A DNA stretch of 64,000 nt, taken from the NCBI GenBank assembly GCA_008508345.1, contig QNGE01000271.1, forward strand, positions 64,461-128,460. The letters run 5' to 3'. Positions within the stretch are counted from its first letter, which is position 1, and each line of letters begins with the position of its first letter. This DNA is from Paragonimus westermani. Lineage: Eukaryota; Platyhelminthes; Trematoda; Plagiorchiida; Troglotrematidae. Below the pieces are notes generated by a model, which worked only from the letters and a program-made list of their open reading frames with translations, was not told the origin of the DNA and did no database searches. Position numbers and translations under genes: made by a program. Positions 30,310-44,300 of this stretch are shown one piece after another.

Positions 30310-33300
30310 TGTGTGCTGTTAGGAAATATCAAGCTTATTACTATGCCAGCTCTGTCTATATGGATGCGAGATAATGTGGTTTCTTATACGGACGTTCGAG
30401 TTCAGATTGCACAGAAGTCTTGATAACCTTCTAGGGGTGTATCTTTAAACAAAACACAAGCCACAGAGTTTCCGGTTTGAAGTGTGTAAATTGAGCGGTT
30501 TAACACGTACATATTAAAATCATTTTGAAACACCATGCACTGCAGATTAGGCATCAGTGACCCTAATTTCTCAGCATTTAAGACATTGACGATCCGATCG
30601 AGTAGGACATGGCACTACCACGTCAACAACTAGTTCATTGGAATGACTACATCGGACAATCGTCAGTGACCACTTAAGTGGTTAATATAGCTTCACTTCT
30701 AAGTTTGATTGTTTTAGATTTCATTTAAAGGACCACGTAGCAATGTCAGAAGTGGAAGATCTTATGGAAGCTTATACTCATCATTCATGATATGCTTTAT
30801 TCGTTTTGTGACTCAGAAAAATTGTCTACAGGACGTTGAATTAGCAGCAAATACTATCCGATATACATTTTGGACATCACATCATTTACTGGACAGGCTC
30901 GCCCAGTGTGGAACAGAAGCCAACCTGATGCCAAAGTGATTTCGTCAACAATGTTCCTGATGATGATTTTTCCAAGAGGATGAAATTTAAATTAATACAC
31001 ATTACTGTAAACGTTGAGCTATTTTCATAAACAGTTGTTAATTTCAGTTCTAAACAGCAGTGCCTTCCAACTGCGGGCTGTCCTAGTTGGGACTTGTAAG
31101 AACTGACTGTCTGTTTCTAGTTTGTGGGGTGGCGTCCAAAGATGAGTAATGGGAAAACAATCGGTTTGAAAAAGTGAACTGACTATTCGTCAGTGAGGAG
31201 CACTCACCTTCTAAACTGGCATTCCCCTCCATCTCAACGATTTCCACCTTAGTATGGGTTATTTATAAGTTAGTCAGTGCATTCAGGGTGGTCTGGTTTT
31301 TAAGACACTCACGTAATGTCACTTGAGAGTTGCTGTACCGATTCATTTTGGCTGGTCTCATTGGTTAAACTGCAGACTACAATGAGTGAACGTACAAGAA
31401 TCCAGGTAGGAGTAACTTAGGAATGAGTTGTTAATAACAATACGGTTAGCAGCCGGGGACAAGATTAAGCTACTGTACATTTGATTAGGTCTTCAAGAAG
31501 TAAACGATTTTTAATCAGATTGAGCAAAACCCTATTAATGCAGGTAATATCGATGACAAGAGGGAGTATACACAACCTAGTGGGTATCCTATAGGACAAT
31601 TTTAACTTCAAGTGTGTACGGAATCAAGAAAGCAAACGAATGAAGTAAACCTGTGTATACTGAATAGGTAGAATGAAAATGTAATCTGAGGCGATAATGG
31701 GACTTCATTACCATCAATTCCCAATACCATGGCATTGTTAGTTTAACTGTCAAATGTTACTGCACATAACAAAATTACGGTGGTATATCCCAACCGCTTC
31801 AACACAAAGCAAACTATTATCACTGATAACATGAACGGGTCCACGAACAGCGTTCTTGACTAGGTTGACGTGCTCTAGTTTATTCATACCGTGTACTAGT
31901 AGACTTAATGGCGTTCGTTTTATTACTGAATAACCAAGACGGGATTTTGTTCCTATGTACACGTCCCTCGCGTTCCCATCGTTTGGCCAGTCCACTTCAC
32001 TCCCCCTTATCTCAAGCAAATGCGTATCTGATGTTAGAGAAGGTGAAAGAGCGAACTGAGCCATTTTTAGAATTATCGTGCCATTAATGCGCGCTGTTTC
32101 TAGATCTGTCGGCATCTTTTTATGTCTACTCTGCATGAGTGTAGTTACATCGCCACCCTAACACGATAGTTTTGCAAATGAGCATTTAGGAAACACTTTT
32201 CTCTTATTGGTCATTCGGACGTTCTCCAGGTGTAATCTTTTAACTCATGACGACCTAGTCAAACACCGACTGACCTAATCGCTTCACCGTTTGTTATCTC
32301 CGTCTCAGTCAATGAATTCTTCTTTTATCGTACACATATCTGCTTATCACAATCCAGGTGTCATAACCGGTGAGATCAATCGAAGTGTTTTTGCAGTATG
32401 CTTCTTGCTTGATCCTGATTGTGCGTTCTAAGTTCATCATGGACATAACTGTTTGAAAGGTCTAACTACTTTTCTTTGTCCGACTAGTTTGACAAAACAA
32501 TGAAACTCACTGTATAGGTATGTGGGTTTGCAATCCCGCCCAATGAAACAATGTGGAATGCCGTTTTCCCTATCCATTCAGTTCACTGTTTGTTTAACCA
32601 CACATCTGCGACCCGCACTAAAGCTCATGGACCTTATTCACAGGCAACCAGCAGGCCACATGCCATAATTAACTTGATAAACCGTCTTTTGAAATCATAT
32701 AATTTACCCCTCAACTTTTTGGCTTGCCCATTGTTTTGAAGTTTTTCCCTCAACCCTATTTCCTACCCTCATCTGTCCGTCAATTATGATTAACTTGCTT
32801 TGCATACGTACAAATACTCATACCCATATACACACATACACACAACAAACGATTAGGACCTGGTGCCCCAAGTGTACGCTTGTTCTATACACGACCCTTA
32901 TGTGGACTGTTGGCATCAGTCCCAGGTCGATGGATGTATACAAAGGTTACGAAATGGCCTAACCCCACTTTCCTCCTTGTCCGATGATTGCCGCTGGCGT
33001 TGCCGTTGACTACGAATACATTTGGGTGAGGTGCTTTTTTGCGTAGTTAGTACGCAACGACAATCACTTGGCAGGGTATCATCTATGTGATATCTTAATG
33101 GAATCTTTCTCTTCGCCTGAGTACACGCAAGTTGACAGCTAATGGAGATTTTATTGTCTGCACTGACTTGAGGTAGAGCAGATTAATGTACTTGGCTATT
33201 AGGGACATTCTGTCATATCTTCCACCGCAAATATAAAGGAAATCGATACCGCTGATCTTCCAAACAATCCCACACAAATTGACAGAACTCTGACTTTGTG

Positions 33301-34900
33301 CATATTGGATAAGAATACTTTAGGACACATTCTGTAACCAGTGTAACACGTCTAGATCATGGAAACGAAATTCCCTTGGATGTTTTGGAGTTATTGCTAA
33401 ACTTATGGCCATTTTATTGGCCTCACACAAACTGTGATAACTCTACCGTCACGAATTCGAAGGTACACAACTGCCATAAATGGCCTCCGTAGTTAGATTC
33501 GAAGATACAACATTCTGAGCGGATAAACTTTTCTGCATCATGCATCAAAGCTTGTTTGAGTGGTTGATCAATCAGTATGAATGAGTGGTAACAATGTGAG
33601 CGCTCCGTCAATCAAGGATCACACAGTGCGCTGGTTTGCGATCCGTGGATCACAAGATAAAACACATTTTGAGGGTAAATATTATTCCCGTGACTGATTG
33701 GAATTGTTTTGTGGATAGGAGTTTTGGTTACCGGATTAGATGAGAGCTCATAGAGAAGTGTCGATCAAAGTTCATGTCAACCTAGTTTGGACACGCTAGG
33801 AAATGGCACAGTGGATCATGTGAAATACCTAAAAGGGTCTGCAATAAAATGTACATGTGCCAAGCATTAATGAGGTGCACTGTCCACACGGTCATTCGAA
33901 GTATTGTTCTGCTGTACTCTTACGTTATACCATGTTTAAGTTCAAACGTCAGTAAAGCAGATGAACTGAATGCTGATGTTTCACTTCATTTACACCAGGC
34001 TGAACAATATCCAACAGTAGTTTCCATTTTACATATACACCAATTCAAAGTTTGCTCTGGTATTTGTAGGAAGGTAGGCGAGTGAACTGAAACTTCATTC
34101 TAATAGGTAAGTTGTAGAAAAGGCGATGGAAAAGCGGTTTGATCGTTTTTCATACTTCCTAGCGGTGGTCACAGATTATCATCTTAAACTAAATGTTAAA
34201 GTGCGTATTTTTTAAACAGTGATCAATACCGTTGTGTAGCCACAGTGATTCGATACTTCCGTCTTCTTCATTATCAGTGTCCAAGATTTGAGTGGGCACC
34301 TGTCGGGAGGTTTTAAAATCTAAAACTCGTGTATTCATGCAGCTCACCCAAGTGTGTGCAATATATTTAGATGTTATCAGGTAACATTCGTTGATTCTGG
34401 CCAGTTTCACTGAGTCTTAGAATGTGGAACGGCCGCCGATTACCATTAACATGTTTGAATGGTTAACGTGAACAGAAAAGCACGGATTAGTAGATTGACT
34501 CAAATGAGATTTATTTCGCCTCTTGGCTTTTACAGATTAACTCATTGGGTTTTTAGAATAATTTTGACAAATAAACATTGTGTTGCTACACATTTTCAGT
34601 TGACTATCAAACTGGACATTCCAGTCGAAAGAATTCCAAAAGGCATTTGTAAGCAATGCATGTAGCTATGGCACATAGTTTCACTTTAAAGTCCACCTTG
34701 CATCTGCGCCCAGTAACACTTAATGTTCTGTACACAAGTTGTAACTAACGTCATTTCAGTCTTTCGTCGTAGAGGTGATCGCAGCAGTTTGTGAACCTGG
34801 ATCAACCGAACTGAACGAGCGGTTTTCCGTGTGTACCTGAAGCACTGGTTTTTCTGCCTACCTCATTGCTCAACCGGTCTCAATATGGTGGCTCACTCGT
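30310..34900. other. No recognisable gene or element
   Basis: Contains a 128-codon minus-strand frame (31750-32136) without recognisable domains and within chance expectation. The stretch 32740-32870 is pyrimidine-rich, then ACACATACACAC-like, without known identity. Confidence 0.45.
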
Positions 34901-34905
34901 TATAG

Positions 34906-35122
34906 CTGGTTGCACGAAGATTTTCCACAATATTCTGGAACTTTACCTGATCATCCGCAAGAAACAGACAAGAGAATTTTGTGGTTTGTCTTACATATGC
35001 ACTCTTCGTCGTCAACCTGTGAGATGCCGAGAATTGCATTTACCCAATGCATCAATAACAGAACAGGTGAAATGCTACCCTACAAGCTGGAACCTCAATG
35101 CATCTTGAAAGCTTCACCATGA
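34906..35122 (+). CDS. Candidate exon (unrecognised)
   Basis: After a possible 3' splice site ending TTATAG (34905) the frame reads WLHEDFPQYSGTLPDHPQET and continues, hydrophilic and with mixed codon use, to a TGA at 35120-35122. The pyrimidine tract GGTTTTTCTGCCTACCTC lies upstream at 34847-34864 but is interrupted before the AG. No family recognised. Weak evidence only. Confidence 0.2.
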
Positions 35123-36508
35123 AAATGTTCTGCATCTTCATGTCAGTCCTTTGTGATCGGGTGAAACTCAAATCAAGTGCTACATTTTAGAAAGCTGCAA
35201 TAAAATGTGAATAGCACTCGCCTTGTAATTTAGTTCTTTTAAATGAAACGTCGTTTTTACTTGGTCATATATTTTGCATTCAACTCAGATTTTCACTCAA
35301 CCTCATGTACCGTCAGGTGCTGGAACTAACTAACTAATCAGTATATCTCTGCCTCAATCAGCATATGAACCCTGGTCCATGTGAATTTCAGGCAGCTGTG
35401 ATGACTACTACTACTACTGCGCTACTGATTAGTCTACCCTATTCAAAAATATCACCCAACTTCATAGAAGTGTGCGATATAAATTTCACTCAGGAATCCT
35501 TACCTCAGGGTTGCCGGTAGGAGTTAACGGGAAAATAGCAATTCCGTCTGTCGACACAACTAGCGATCTGACCATTATTCAGAAGCGAACGTGGCAATGC
35601 AAGCAGTTATAATTCGATTGTGACTGCTATACAGTAGTGGTGTATTGATCAATGTGATCATTTCAAAAGCACGGAACGAGTTCCAGTTGCTGATTGCAGC
35701 AAACCGAATCATTTCTGTGTAGATTTAATATGAGTAAAATGTATATCCTTCACTTTTATTCCGAAAGTGAATGTATCAGCGCAAAAGGTGGGAGCAAATG
35801 TGGGTGGTGCTCAAGTCACATCGGCGATTCCAAACTGTCAACTTATGGTCCCTTAGATTCATAGACATGACTTCATCATCTCTTTAGTGTCTCGAACGCG
35901 ACATCATCGTCCATTTAGTCCATAGGTATTACTTGCACACATAAACCATTATCTAATGTAATAAGTATATTGTAGCATGCATGTTCAAAGGCGAATGCGA
36001 CGTTTAGATATAGTGCACCTACATTGGCTTACCTTTAAGCTTTACTGTTATTTAGAAGTATCCATTGTCCAAAATCTGGAATAGTATTCCATCAGCTCCA
36101 CTCAACCGATGCCCTGTCATTCAACCTGATATCCCCTAGGGGCGATACTACCTATCTTGAGGAACTGGTATATGTAGATCAAAATCGATTACCCAACAGT
36201 ATTCGAATTCTTTAGTGGGTTGTAACGAGCTAGTCAGGCTATCATCAGAAAACTCATGTGAAAAACAGACGGAACCTGAAGTCGTACGATCTATACTTTC
36301 TAAAGTTTCCCAGTAGTGCTGTTAAAAACAACATTAAAATAGTGGTCACTATAAATGGCAAGAAAAAAACATTGTTTCAACCTTGCAATAAACATACACA
36401 CAGCAGCGTTGCAAACATTCGTTCAAGCTAGTGAGCAAACAACCTCACGTAAGGCGCCGACCAACACGAAGTAGTCAAGGTTTGGTCACATCAAACATTT
36501 CTGTCAAG

Positions 36509-36548
36509 ATGAAAGCTATTATATTATTGTCTCTCATTTCAGTCACGT
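36509..36548 (+). CDS. Candidate first coding exon with signal peptide
   Basis: An ATG in a favourable context (GTCAAGATGA) opens MKAIILLSLISVTCT, which has the Lys-plus-hydrophobic-core form of a secretory signal peptide. It runs into GTACGTATT at 36549, a good 5' splice site. The frame also stays open through the donor to 36613. No downstream exon of a secreted protein was identified, so this is a suggestion based on two short signals. Confidence 0.22.
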
Positions 36549-36619
36549 GTACGTATTCATATTGTGACCATAATTTACGGAAGGAAAACCAAACCAAACA
36601 TAAGTTGCGATAATTCCTT

Positions 36620-39600
36620 ATATGCTGTAAGCATGTTAAGGATAACCTGTGGAGTCATTTGCCGACTGTTTTGCTTGACGAGACATTAGAATAATTCATT
36701 GAGACTGCAGCATTTAAAGAGTTACTTGAGTTGTAGATTACGCTGATTTTACTGGTGAATGTGCTCATTGTGGAACTACCGGTTGGATTTTGTTATTTAC
36801 GAGTCATTAGTAAATTTATTTGTGTACAGGGTTGTTACGCACGGTCAAGGCAGCTTATCGGAACCTGAAATGTAACCTAGTTACTGGAATCTTTCTTGGC
36901 TAAGTGGGACCTTTATTAATAAAAATATGTAAGAAGCATGTGACACACGCCACTTGACCGGTTCATCTGAAAGCAAGCGAGTTAGCTTTTTCAATCTGTG
37001 GTCATGCACACGTGATCATGAGGGCTTAATCTGTCTACACTGTGTCGCCATTGCGATCCATTTATTGGTTGTAGAATTCCACTACTTACCGGATACTTTC
37101 GATGGTTCATGTTATAGTACCATTTCTATGTTAAACTTATTCCTGGTCATTTTTTTCCGCGGAAGGATTGCATTATCGAAAGACTTCATTGGAAGGTCAA
37201 CCAGACCGTGGTGTTCACTGGAGAGCCAATCCGTATCCGGTCAGATTGGCTCAAACAGCAGGAGGGACCGCCAACATGGGCAGCGACCGTAACATTAAAA
37301 TTTCAGATGAAATGCTTTTCAGGCATATCGGAATACCACAGTGCCTTGTGTCGGAAGCTCTCACTCTGGGCGTGTTCACAGTACCCAGAAATGCCTGAAG
37401 AAAAAGTTGTCCAGTCACAGTAACTCCGTTAATGAAGCGTCCATAATAATTTTGGCAAAATAATTTTATTTTGTCAAAGCACCAATTAATAATCTGAAAT
37501 TAAGCACACTGAAACACACTAATACGACATAGAACGGTAGGACGGGACTTTAGGGTAAGAATACTGGAAGTTACTATACGCCCCTAAGCATTTTTACAGC
37601 ACGGCTTTGCGACTTCAGGACAACCCTCACAACCAAGTGACTCAACTTCAAAATGCCAGGGCATGGATCAGTTACCGCGGTGAATCATGATCAGTCTTCC
37701 TTTTAAATATTAAGCTTTTTCTCTTATGATCATAACTATTGATTATTCGCAGACTGATGGAACTGTTGAGGTAATACGTTGTCTTTTGTTTGTTCATTTT
37801 ACTCCCTAGCTGTCAGTTGAAACCATAGTTGTCAACAACCACCTGATATCTATCGTGGTTTGTGGTATTCGAAGCACACTGAGATAAACGATACGAAGCA
37901 TACAGGGAGTACATCCTCCAGTTCACAAGCTCAAACAAGGGTGGGAACAGTTTCTTAATCTAACGCTGTTCAGATAAGCCACAAATCTCGAATTTTTAGG
38001 GGACTACTTGTGTGTTGCTGATGTCACACTGTGAGGTAACAGGTGGAGTGTGTACTGCACACGATCCATAAGATCTCTGACTCTGTATTTCAGCTTGTCG
38101 TCTTATCCACCTCCACTACCGTGGACTGAAGTGACCTGGGTGTTCACGCCTTGTAACCCGTAGTTTTGTCTGAGCACAGTGCACACAAGAGAAGACGCGG
38201 ATTTTGTGCACTCACCAAGTTTTGCAGGGGCTAGTTATGAGCTCTGCTTCCTAATACTTTTTGCTGGGTCGCAACCAATTGCTACAGGCTCTCAAAACAG
38301 AAGAGATGCCATAACACATAAGAAGATGCCTGAATTACGAACTGCACTCGAGCTAGGCGATTTGTGTATGATGGATTATGTGAAATTGATCCAACCCGAA
38401 TGGTAACTCTTGAGCGAAGTTAATACCAAGAAAATCGGGATAAGATATTTGGAACACGCTGAATATTACAGCTGTGATACCGATGGCGAACAGAGCTGTC
38501 CTTCTCTCGCTCTCTCACTAATGTTGCCCAGTGGGAATTCGTTAGAACAGAACTCCGCCGTCAATTGGTGTATCACGCAGATGATTCAGAGTGTTCACCG
38601 AACCACCCTCTTACGTTGTGAGTTTCGATGGCATGAATGTTCGTTAACCTATCACAACCACCCACCATGCTGGGCAAATCATATCCTTTTTGTTCGGTTG
38701 GATTTTTGGTGCGTCTATTCCCAGAACTAGTAATTCCCAGGTACACGTAATGGAAACCAGAAGCGAGATTAGAATAGGAACAAATAGGAGATTCAGCCTA
38801 TGTTGCACAATAGTTACAGCAGGTCTCGTGAAGCACTGTACGATGTGGATAAGCAACAAGGCCTACAGAGCTAAGGATCTAACAGTCTAGCGCGCAAACA
38901 TGTCAGAAGTGTATATGACACCAATGGTATGCGTAAGCCAACGAACATGTAGACAAACAAACGCGAACACCAAACGCACATCTGTACTATCCTGTGCACA
39001 ATATTGTTTTTGACAGACCGGACTGTCTGCCCAATCACTATGTATCGGTAGAAGTGGTTAAATTTAGGATTTCTCCATTATTTCAAACGATAAAAATATT
39101 AGTGTTGTGATCCGAGAACGTGGATGGCACAAATGTTATTTATTCGGGGAAACCAGTACACCGGTTATGCATCTCAACCGGACTACAAACAAAAACACTC
39201 ATTTGCACACAGCACAAGTCTCACAATGTCCCAGTTGCTGTGGGTGCCAATGCTTAGTTCCTTCATATAGTAAAATCCATTCCATGTGATGCTTCCCTCT
39301 AATAATCCTTCTCGTATCTCGCCCGTATTTTTCCCACGACCATTTCGATTCATGCTGTCGCCTCACTACTGAATAGTGGTGGTGTAAGTAGTATAGTGCG
39401 TCCGTCTGTCCTCACTACAGGGCAATGTACTTTTTCACATGATTCGTCGAATGGTGGATTTCGATTCTCGTGTTTGTCCAGCAGAGTTGCTAATTTATCT
39501 TCGTTTGACCACAACGTGGAATGGGTGAAATTGATTCCGAATAAATATTCGGCAATGCCCACTTGTAAGCAGTGTCGAATGGTTTGACTAGTGTGAAACG

Positions 39601-40080
39601 GTTTACAAAACCCGTCAAATTTGAATAAAATCACATTCTTCATCTGGTCACGCCACAAAGTCCCTGAACCGGTACTCTCCTTATTTTCACAGCCTTATTG
39701 GTGGGGGGGGGGACTGGAGAATCGCGTGATGGTACTGTATTTGTTTTGGCGGTCTCTCCACTCCTACGGCTAGTTTACCATTTTACTGATCACCGCTGCG
39801 TATACAGTTTCGTTTTTAATTAGTTTTCACTTACTGTTTGATAGTAAAACAATTCACTTTTCAACTCCACTGCTCATTCAACTGGAGGTAATCTGGCTAC
39901 CGTTGACCTTACCCACGGGAGATGTATCGTTCTTCAGACTGACAACAGGCTGAGTAAGCCACCTGGTTCAATACAAAAACCTGACTGTTTCTTCCTATTC
40001 TATGTGTTTACCTGAGACTTCGCAAGTGCACACCATCCAGCGGTCACCTTTGATTGTTGTTGTCCCTCTCCCCTCTTTTC
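36620..40080. other. No recognisable gene or element
   Basis: Includes a perfect 9-bp hairpin, GAGCCAATC (37223-37231) against GATTGGCTC (37244-37252), and a run of 10 G near 39703-39712. A minus-strand frame at 39350-39658 has balanced codon use but no recognised domain and no clear splice site. Confidence 0.45.
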
Positions 40081-40089
40081 TGTGACCAG

Positions 40090-40233
40090 TGTCGCTTGGG
40101 CTACTCTTATCGTCGAAACGATCTACTCTGCACCAAGCACGCGATCAGCGTTGCTGCTACTGCTGCCGCCCTCGTGCGTTGCACTACCTCCAACCTGGTT
40201 TCAGACATTTCACTCACATCCGCAAACAACTAA
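40090..40233 (+). CDS. Candidate terminal exon next to a GC-rich block
   Basis: A long pyrimidine tract (TTGTCCCTCTCCCCTCTTTTC) ending in GACCAG at 40089 makes the best 3' splice site seen in the window. The frame then reads CRLGYSYRRNDLLCTKHAIS, continues through SVAATAAALVRC and ends at TAA 40231-40233, 47 residues. Codon use is mixed and C/G-ending, as in real coding sequence of this kind of genome. No family is recognised. It borders a GC-rich stretch with a strong splice donor at 40565, so this part of the window is the likeliest site of a host gene. Confidence 0.35.
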   Translation, partial: CRLGYSYRRNDLLCTKHAISVAATAAALVRCTTSNLVSDISLTSANN

Positions 40234-40249
40234 TAGCCTCTCACCGCCC

Positions 40250-40564
40250 CCGTTCCAGTGTGTGATTTAGACGTACGCGCACTAGAAGAAGGGGTGAGTG
40301 AGTGTGGTGAGTAGAGGAGGGCGACGAACGACGAAGTCGACGTGGAACTGTTGTGAGCAAACGTAAGCCTGTATGTGTGCGTGTGTATGCCCGTGTATCT
40401 ATGCTGGAACGACAGCACTCCCCCTTTGAACTGGGCACTCGGCTATTGTCGTGGGAATGGTGACTGGGTCGCGTGGACTTGAAAACTTAAAGGCGAGTGT
40501 GGTGTCGCAGTTGCAAAGTTGGGCTCTGGCGGCCGGGTTGGGAACGGCGACGGTGCCGTAGACG
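40250..40564 (+). other. GC-rich block, possible 5' exon with strong splice donor
   Basis: G-rich sequence with many CpG ends in GACG followed by GTAAGTGAAT at 40565, a near-perfect 5' splice site. An ATG at 40457 opens a 34-codon frame (MVTGSRGLENLK at its start) that stops at 40559-40561, five bases before the donor. If this is an exon it is therefore largely 5' untranslated with a short upstream frame. The minus strand is open too. The elevated CpG would suit a promoter or first exon. Confidence 0.3.
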
Positions 40565-41233
40565 GTAAGTGAATACACTGTGATTTCTGCCATACTTGTG
40601 ACTGACCCTTTACTGAGTTTCGTGCTAGGGCGCTTTATGCCATTAACTCGATAGCTCCTATTTTCGTAACACGCTTAATTGTGTTGTGACAGTCGGAATC
40701 CACAACCTTCAGTGTTTTGTTGTGTGACAATTCTTAAACTGGACACTTGTTCTTGATCACATCTAAAACTGGTGATATCTGGCGTATGGACGTGACCGGC
40801 GTTTAATCACTGTATACACATAACATTTTTGTTCGAGTGTATTTAGTATATAAACGTTTCATTATCAGTTTAAATATGTTTCATCTCTATAAGCAAAGAA
40901 AACCGTTTCACATAGCCCACGAGTGTTGAGCTAAATCCTCATTATACTGCTGAAAACTAACGAGTTAATGTTAATATGGGAAATCTTATGGTAGACCGTG
41001 ATGCTTCTAAAACGAATGGGTTATCTTATCATTGATGAATTGAGTTATTTCAGCGTATCCCGTGTAAGTGGCACTACTTTCGAAACTCAATGATGGATGA
41101 CTGATCGCATTCCGTCACTATATCCTAGCATACTGAGTTACGCTAGATTAATAGAGCCCAGTTGATGATACGTATTACTGAAAGAGATAATCAGATTAGA
41201 AAATATGATTTGTTTCATTTTTACTCTCAAAAG

Positions 41234-41396
41234 TTCTCCACACTCACCTGAATTAGACAATAAAATAGCAGAACATGAGCTGGACTCAGACAATGAGCTA
41301 CCCGGTGCACTGTCAGAACCATCACTTTGGGCCGTAAAACACTCCACCTCAGCAACGCAACAATCTGACTTATGTGGCAATGAGGGGCTTACCTAG
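41234..41396 (+). CDS. Candidate acidic terminal exon (unrecognised)
   Basis: A 3' splice-site-like TTTGTTTCATTTTTACTCTC followed by AAAAG ends at 41233. The frame continues as SPHSPELDNKIAEHELDSDN, then ELPGALSEPSLWAV, to a TAG at 41394-41396. The acidic, Ser-rich composition is typical of disordered protein ends. It lies about 0.7 kb beyond the donor at 40565 on the same strand and could belong to the same gene, but this is conjecture. Confidence 0.28.
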
Positions 41397-41399
41397 CCC

Positions 41400-44300
41400 A
41401 TGGACGCAGCGAATAAGACATCAATGTCTGATTCTGAGCAATGCTGCGCGCATCGTTTGTAATCAAAACTACATCAGGCTTTTGAAGGATGCCAAAAGGT
41501 TTTTGGCCTTACTAGATAATACGCTGGCAATCATGATCAATCGCTGGATGGTTGGGGTGTCATTTGGTTGAGGGTACCTTTATAACTCTCTCTAACCAAC
41601 AGACACCAACGCAGCAACTACACAAATGATTCTGCTTTATATCCATAAGATCGCGTTTCACTACATAAGTATTCCTATGTGGTCATTAGTGTAACATAAC
41701 CCTGAGTGTCATTGTTCTTCGTCTGACTGCTCCCCTTTTGCCTGTCTGAAATGACTGCATCTGGAATGTCCAAATTCCTGGTCAGCATAGCCTTCCGGAT
41801 CGATGCAGCGTACGAGTCTAACCATCACATGAAGGTGCCAGAATAGGTCTAGCTACTCAGTGCATGTTTTTCAGTGTCTACGTTGTCAATTACATGCTCG
41901 AGTAATGCCTGACTTATATTACTTTCTTCAGAAACATCGGCCACCATTTGGAAACTCGGTAACCAGTCGGTAGGTTAAAAATCTCGACTGGTATGATCTC
42001 ATAAAGAGATATGAGTTTTCTGGAATTCGCTAGCCATATATTTAGCAACTTGTTTGACACATCCCTATCAATATCATAAACACACTTCCTACATTAGTGT
42101 AATCCGGAGCATTTATCGGTGTTCCGATTAGCCAACTGCACTTCCATCATATAACACCGATTTGAACAAAACAATGAAGAAAGTTGTATATGAATGAACT
42201 TCGCGTAGCTAAGGTGGCCAACCTGAATTCTGTTCAAATGGCATTCACAAACTGAAGGCTTGTTTCACTTAAAAAAAAAATTAAATTACTAAATGCGGCC
42301 GACAAACTTGCTGTGTATGAAGTGCATAAATGAGCCCAACAGATTGTTCAAATCTCACGCATTGTTCGGATTTAGGTATGCTCACAATTAACAAAAAATG
42401 TGGATGAGAAACTGCCGCCGGTGGTTTCATTCCGACTGACATATCAAGTTTCCTTCTGACAGTAGAACTGGCAAACGATGTAGTTTCTCGACAGGCGGAT
42501 TTGCACAAACTCACTTACGTGTGAGAGCAGTAGGTATGATAGCTTAACTGTGATAACCAGCTGGCTTATCCATTCAAATCGGTTCGCGTGAACACCACTT
42601 AGTCCAGACAGCTAGATGGTACGTCCACCAACGCACAATCTTGATAGAAGAATATACCGCCAAAGATCTATCATAACGCAATCACTGGATTCTTACTATA
42701 TGGCATAATTATTTGACATGGCGTTACTAGAGGGACAGTTATTACATCGAGCCGAATTCATGCAGCAACCACAAAGCAGTCAAATTTTACAAATGTCATA
42801 AGTGCGTCTTAATCAACAGACCACAATAAACAGCGCGTAGGTTGGTGTAAGATGTAGATGTTATATGTACTATTTCTAATCGATATAAGTTTGTATGAGC
42901 CCAAGTTGGTCTTCCTACTGGTAACCAACTCAGTGGTAAGTATAGGGTCGTCGCTAAATGGATGACTTGTTTCACGGCATCCATTTGTGAAGCCGAGTAT
43001 GAAACCATTTCTGCAGGACCATTTTTACAATAACACTGTACAATTTGCCTTGACACTTTAACGGAGGATGATGACATCTCGTTCATGATGACAAAGGGTA
43101 CTTAGTGATAAACACTCATTCACCTCAGTTAAGCTGGCGCATTAGCCTTCACGTACTGCTACAACGTGCGATCATTCAGGCAGCTAGCCGAGTCATACAT
43201 GGATGGCGTTTGTGGAGCGAAAGTTCGTCTACGCCATGTAGGAGAGTCGAATCTTGTGGTGGGCCAGCTGGCGCAGAGTTTTATTTAGGTTCTTTTGTGC
43301 GTTGTAAGGCATATTCATCGTGTGACGTTGTTCAAGGTGTTGGTCTCTGCGTATTTTATTGAGTTGTATGGCATCAGTATGTCGCTTGTACCGAACTGGT
43401 GCTAATGCAAAGGGTTAGTCTAATAGCATCCAGTGATTAAAACACAATATATGGATCTTATAGAGGTTTAGCTGCAGTTGCAGGTAGCTCGCTTTCAAGC
43501 TTACAGATCCGTTACACGTATTAGCTACGAACTCTCACCTGGAACACGAAACTCACCCGTTGCTTCAGATAGAGACCCAATATGACCATAGAAGAACGAA
43601 AGTTGTGGTTTTGGTTTCAGACTTCCAAAACTCTATTTCAATTCATCACGTAATCGCAACGGTTGAGCGTTACCCTGATCCGAATTCCTCCATGTTACGA
43701 GTGAAAGTTTCTTGCACATCAGGAAAAAGTTTCCTGCGTGGATCTCCTTTTTGGTTTTAGTGTAGTTGTGTGTACAACAATCAGCCATCTAAAGTGATCA
43801 CCATCCGAACAGACAGATGCTATGAAAACGGTACACACATTTGCCGCTTATGTTGGATATACTTTTCCGATCCTCGGAACATTTCTAGGTTAGATAAGAC
43901 AAAATCATGTTCGACGGTGACAGGTCTGAGCAAATTGCATTAATGGATACGTTATGAAATGAATGAGTTTTGCCGAGGCCCGCTGTGTTGGTTAATTTTA
44001 TCTACCCACGCCGTATGTGATAACGTACGTACAATGAATGAGTGATAAGTCACAGTACAGCAGCCTCGGACCCATCGACCACAGTTTGTTACCATTCGTC
44101 TAAACATTATCTTGTATTCACACAACACAGGTTTGCATTAGAATATGCTCCCGGTGATTAGTTTCGAAAACGACCTGTTCCATCTCTCGTTTAACAATTG
44201 AAAACTTATAGGACTGTGGAATGATCTGGTAAAGTTTTTGTTGCTCTGGTTTGATATGAAAGTCTTCGTCTATCAATGTAACCACTTCCCCATTTCAGTC

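Noticed and set aside
31750..32136. A 128-codon minus-strand protein gene
   Set aside because: About ten frames of this length are expected by chance. No domain, splice signals or codon bias were seen.
40850..40875. Minus-strand CTGATAATGAAACG as a hammerhead
   Set aside because: The first core box is wrong and there is no stem II.
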